In this document: positions 5,276-7,957 of the stretch, piece after piece
Layout: each line of letters starts with the position of its first letter
How positions within the stretch are numbered: the stretch's first letter is position 1
Assembly (NCBI GenBank): GCA_900769205.1
Contig: CAAGFS010000077.1
Location: 1 to 7,957 of the forward strand
From: Clostridia bacterium
Lineage (GTDB): Bacteria > Bacillota > Clostridia > Christensenellales > CAG-917
DNA: 7,957 bases
Direction: 5' to 3'
The notes under the pieces: model-generated
Database searches by the model: none
The model's input: only the letters and a program-made list of their open reading frames with translations
Told to the model about the DNA's origin: nothing
Position numbers and translations under genes: made by a program

Positions 5276-6772
5276 TTATTTTATTTCAAGCATCGCGCCG
5301 AACATCTCTTTGACAAAAGGCAAAGCCTTGTCTTCGTCAAGACGGCGCACCGCTTCGATAACCAGTTTGCGCGTTGAATCAACGCTCCTGAACGCCTTGT
5401 TGATGGCGTCGCGATTGTTTTTGTCTTCGAGAATGCCGAGAGTTGCAACGTCGGCAACCTTCACAAAGAAGGTGTCGTCCGTCATTTCAAGCTCGGCGTC
5501 TTGCGTGGACAACGCAAGAAGTTGAAAACCGCTCTGTCGCAATTCGGATGCTACCCTGAGCCACACCTGTCTCGCATCCGTTTTGACAGGTGCGCACTCA
5601 AAACCCGATTTTTTCAATCCCGCAACGACTTTTTCAAGCCTTGCCACTTTGAGTTGCAATTCTTCGGTTTTTGCGTCGGTATCTCCGCCGCTCGCGGCAA
5701 GCACCACCGCCGATTCAAACAGTATGCGGTGTTGCGCGCTGTATCTGAACTCCCCTTCAAGCCCGGTCATGGTCTTCATAATCGCCATACACTTTTCGGT
5801 CGAATACTTGTCCGCCATATCCTTGAGAGAGGCGTATATGCTTTCCGGCAAACCGAGCAAGGTCTTTGCGGAAGAACAGTTTTTGATATACAGTACGTTT
5901 CTGAAAAGAGTTGCAAGGTCCTGCGCGAGAACGGGTATGCTCTTTCCAAGCTCGCAAAACTCCGCAACGTCGCAAAGCGCGCCGTCCACGTTGCCGTCCG
6001 CAATATCGGTTGCAAGTTTTTGCAACTTTTTCGGATCCGCCGCACCGAGCACTTCGAGCACGCCCTCGTAGGTGACGTTGCCCGCGCAATAACTCACGCA
6101 CATATCCGCAACGGACAAAGCGTCCCTGACGCTCCCCGCGCCCGCCTGCGCTATAAGGTCAACCGCTTCGCTCTGATATTTCACTCCGATGTCGTCGAAT
6201 ATGAAACGTATGCGCTTTGCAATCACCGCACTCGGCACAAGCCTGAAATCAAAACGCAAACAACGCGACAATATGGTTGCCGGGATCTGATGTATCTCGG
6301 TTGTGGCAAGGATGAAAATGGCGTGGGACGGCGGTTCTTCCAAAGTTTTGAGAAGCGCGTTGAACGCCGCCTTGGAAAGCATATGAACTTCGTCCACGAT
6401 GTAAACCTTGTACTTGCCTATCGTGGGCGGAAAACCGATTTTGTCCGTCAGCTCTCTTATCTGGTCAACCGAGTTGTTGGACGCCGCGTCGATTTCAAGA
6501 ATATCGAAGTTGGACGGCGAGGCAAGCTCCACGCAATGCTCGCACTTTCCGCAAGGCGAACCGTCCGGAAGCGGCGAAAGGCAGTTGACCGCCCTTGCAA
6601 ATATCTTTGCAACGGACGTCTTTCCCGTGCCTCTCGTGCCCGTGAAAATGTACGCGTGACCGATGCTGTCGGTTGCAATCTGATTTTTGAGAGTGCGCAC
6701 GATATGGTCCTGACCGATGACCTTGTCAAACGTGTCGGGACGATATTTGCGATATAATGATGTGTATGCCAT
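5276..6772 (-). CDS. dnaX: DNA polymerase III subunit gamma/tau
   Basis: ATPase of the clamp loader, which opens the sliding clamp and places it on primed DNA. The 498 residues show: start MAYTSLYRKYRPDTFDKVIGQ typical of the family; Walker A GTRGTGKT (45-52); zinc-binding cysteines 64, 74, 77 and 80; Walker B VDEVHML (126-132); sensor 1 ATT (156-158); the SRC motif (169-171), used as the arginine finger; GSVRDALS (213-220) of sensor 2. Residues 230-360 form the oligomerisation domain, 367-388 a short coiled coil (KTEELQLKVARLEKVVAGLKK), and 400-498 a compact tau-type C-terminal part. There is no ribosome site, and a strong -10 box ends 7 bases before the ATG, implying a leaderless mRNA. First gene of the dnaX-ybaB-recR operon. 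An A6 run at codons 387-388 leads in the -1 frame to a stop three codons later. Confidence 0.97.
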   Translation of the reverse strand: MAYTSLYRKYRPDTFDKVIGQDHIVRTLKNQIATDSIGHAYIFTGTRGTGKTSVAKIFARAVNCLSPLPDGSPCGKCEHCVELASPSNFDILEIDAASNNSVDQIRELTDKIGFPPTIGKYKVYIVDEVHMLSKAAFNALLKTLEEPPSHAIFILATTEIHQIPATILSRCLRFDFRLVPSAVIAKRIRFIFDDIGVKYQSEAVDLIAQAGAGSVRDALSVADMCVSYCAGNVTYEGVLEVLGAADPKKLQKLATDIADGNVDGALCDVAEFCELGKSIPVLAQDLATLFRNVLYIKNCSSAKTLLGLPESIYASLKDMADKYSTEKCMAIMKTMTGLEGEFRYSAQHRILFESAVVLAASGGDTDAKTEELQLKVARLEKVVAGLKKSGFECAPVKTDARQVWLRVASELRQSGFQLLALSTQDAELEMTDDTFFVKVADVATLGILEDKNNRDAINKAFRSVDSTRKLVIEAVRRLDEDKALPFVKEMFGAMLEIK

Positions 6773-6779
6773 AAAACGT

Positions 6780-6808
6780 ATTATAAACTAAATATAAAGA
6801 TAAGGCAA
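6780..6808 (-). promoter_or_regulatory. dnaX-ybaB-recR promoter, probably leaderless
   Basis: On the minus strand: -35 TTGCCT (6803-6808, 4 of 6), 17-base spacer, -10 TATAAT (6780-6785, perfect). Only 7 bases separate the -10 from the ATG, so transcription should start at or one base before the start codon. Nothing like a ribosome site is present. The rest of 6809-6940 holds no gene; it shows two CGTCAAC copies 11 bases apart (6918-6924, 6929-6935) of unknown meaning. Confidence 0.6.
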
Positions 6809-6944
6809 GACGCTTTGCAAAAATTGTTGCCGCAATTCAAAATCAAAAAGTCACCGTAAAAACGTTGTGCGATAGTAGTTGCAACGCAAACCTGCGCAAA
6901 TTATGCTTTGAAACTTACGTCAACAATTCGTCAACGCGCGAAAC

Positions 6945-6985
6945 AAAAAAACGCTTTGCACCCGAAAGTGCAAAGCGCGTTTTTT
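6945..6985. terminator. Strong intrinsic terminator after the SPOR-like gene, potentially bidirectional
   Basis: CGCTTTGCAC (6952-6961) pairs with GTGCAAAGCG (6968-6977) around a 6-base loop. Seven A on the left (6945-6951) give the U run for the leftward gene ending at 6992; six T on the right (6980-6985) would serve the other direction. It insulates dnaX from upstream transcription. Confidence 0.88.
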
Positions 6986-6991
6986 CATTTT

Positions 6992-7717
6992 TCAGACGTT
7001 GCTCAAAAGCGCGATTCTGCAATAGACCAACTGCACGAGCTGATAGCGCAAAGACGACGTGACCAAAGCCCTGCTTTTTGAAAAATCGACGTTGTCCAAA
7101 AGCGCAAGCGCGGTGACAAGAGCAAGTTTTATCTCGGTGATTTCATTCTTGTCGATATCCTGCGTTTTTTCATAAAAAACGGCTTTTATATCTTCGATTT
7201 GACTTGTTAAAACCCTTATTTGCGTTTTTGCGTCTTCTATGCTTATAACGTCTGCATTGAGATCGTTGGCGGCTGAAAACAGCGTGTCAAAGGCAACGTC
7301 AAAATAGTTCAACGCATCGTAAACGCACTCTTTCATATCCTTTTTGCACCACTTGAAAGAGCCTTCGGGGATTTCGATTTCCTTGACGTAAACCCCCGCT
7401 TCCGAAAGCGTGGAAACGACCTTGTCCGCTTCTTCTCTCGTCGAATAGACGGCGTATAAAATCTCTATATCTTCGCCTTTGAGCACGTATCCCGCTCCGC
7501 CCCTCGATTTCACTACGTCCGCACTCGCTCTTGCAAGCGTCGCGTCGGAATATCCGCCGCACGCAACGGCATACAACGTTTTGCCTTCGGGCTTTATGGA
7601 ATTGAACACCGCAAGAAAGCCTTCGCCCGAAAACGTCATGCACAATGCGAGTGTAAGCATAAAACAAAGCACTATGGTGCACACGACGATGATGTTCTCT
7701 TTCGCCATTTTTCGCAT
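6992..7717 (-). CDS. Membrane-anchored protein with SPOR-like domain, function unknown
   Basis: A 241-residue product from the ATG at 7717. It has a short basic N-terminus (MRKMAKE), one membrane segment (about residues 8-28), then a predicted extracytoplasmic part. Residues 47-115 look like a SPOR fold: beta start LYAVACGGYSDATLARASADVV, central GGAGYVL, then ILYAVYSTREEADKVVSTL and VYVKEIEIP, matching the beta-alpha-beta repeats of SPOR domains, which bind denuded peptidoglycan. Residues 125-241 are mainly helical, possibly a coiled-coil bundle. SPOR-bearing single-pass proteins are often tied to division or sporulation; that role is inference. The start is uncertain: no ribosome site fits, and in-frame alternatives are TTG at 7744 and ATG at 7708. 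Ends just before a strong terminator. Confidence 0.75.
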   Translation of the reverse strand: MRKMAKENIIVVCTIVLCFMLTLALCMTFSGEGFLAVFNSIKPEGKTLYAVACGGYSDATLARASADVVKSRGGAGYVLKGEDIEILYAVYSTREEADKVVSTLSEAGVYVKEIEIPEGSFKWCKKDMKECVYDALNYFDVAFDTLFSAANDLNADVISIEDAKTQIRVLTSQIEDIKAVFYEKTQDIDKNEITEIKLALVTALALLDNVDFSKSRALVTSSLRYQLVQLVYCRIALLSNV

Positions 7718-7805
7718 ACAAGAGTATATGAAGCGCCTATGCAAAAAATGTGTGGAAAGAATAGTAGAATTGGCGTTGAAAAAAAGAGTAAAGTGAGTTT
7801 GGAGA

Positions 7806-7944
7806 AATTATTTAATCTATCTTGGTTTGTAAAACTGCGATAAATAGATGAAGAACAAGAAAGAGCCACGCTATCGGCAACCCTAATGTATATCAAATAC
7901 ATGAGTTGACGGGAGCGTGGCTCTGACGAAGTTATTCGCAGTTT
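7806..7944 (+). repeat. Structured repeat, copy 3 (full stems)
   Basis: Begins with the same AATTATTTAATC (7806-7817) as copy 1. Outer stem AAACTGCGA (7832-7840)/TCGCAGTTT (7936-7944). Main stem AGAGCCACGCT (7862-7872)/AGCGTGGCTCT (7914-7924), 11 bp perfect. Inner: CG/CG, CAAC (7878-7881)/GTTG (7905-7908), CCTA/GA, ATGTAT (7886-7891)/ATACAT (7897-7902), 5-base loop. AAC (7854-7856)/GTT (7931-7933) as in the other copies. It lies upstream of and divergent from the SPOR-like gene; what follows on the plus strand is outside the window. The region 7745-7805 shows no gene and no convincing promoter. Confidence 0.75.
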
Positions 7945-7957
7945 AGTGTATAAACGA

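Noticed and set aside
5501..6757. Rightward open frame of 418 codons opposite dnaX.
   Set aside because: Antisense shadow of dnaX with biased Arg/Cys/Val composition and no ribosome site.
6773..6991. SRP RNA (scr/ffs), which often precedes dnaX in Bacillota.
   Set aside because: No GGAAGGAAGCA-type conserved loop or long paired rod is present; the gap holds only the dnaX promoter and a terminator.
6773..6991. DnaA boxes or a replication origin near dnaX.
   Set aside because: No TTATCCACA-like site is seen on either strand.
7854..7944. Hammerhead ribozyme: CTGACGA and GAAA flank the main stem of repeat copies 1 and 3.
   Set aside because: Between GAAA and CTGANGA a hammerhead needs two separate helices with a cleavage site; here there is one nested stem. 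Copy 2 has CTGACGC, breaking an essential base.

Overview
The window reads as an ordinary chromosomal stretch of a Bacillota (Clostridia-like) bacterium. It has the Firmicutes-typical order dnaX-ybaB-recR, class II-type galactose genes like those of gut clostridia, sigma-A-type promoters, AGGAG ribosome sites and many intrinsic terminators. The lineage is inferred from protein style and gene order only. All reading frames use the standard bacterial code.

Left part (1-3220): a divergent galactose locus. galK (galactokinase) runs leftwards and is followed at once by lgt (prolipoprotein diacylglyceryl transferase), which is cut by the window edge and whose ribosome site overlaps the galK stop. 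galT (UDP-glucose--hexose-1-phosphate uridylyltransferase) runs rightwards. The 150-base divergent region holds two matching promoters (TTGCAA-17-TACAAT), whose -35 boxes sit in an inverted repeat, and an 18-bp perfect palindrome over the expected galK start site. GalK makes galactose-1-phosphate and GalT exchanges it with UDP-glucose, two successive Leloir steps.

Middle (3188-3980): a compact cassette between two terminators. A small XRE/Cro-type regulator (rightwards) and an unrecognised lipoprotein (leftwards) diverge from about 95 bases that carry three TAACAAA boxes spaced exactly 25 bp apart, over the lipoprotein promoter.

The stretch 3981-4333 holds no protein gene. It contains two tandem copies of a structured repeat of about 125-140 bases; a third copy lies at 7806-7944. 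All three face the same way and share a stem-loop architecture whose stems change sequence while keeping pairing. This is the strongest candidate for something undescribed here: a mobile, RNA-like element.

Right part (4329-7717, all leftwards): recR, ybaB and dnaX (DNA repair and replication clamp loader), with a dnaX promoter so close to the ATG that the mRNA should be leaderless. Beyond a strong hairpin terminator lies a membrane-anchored protein with a SPOR-like segment, then the third structured repeat at the window end.
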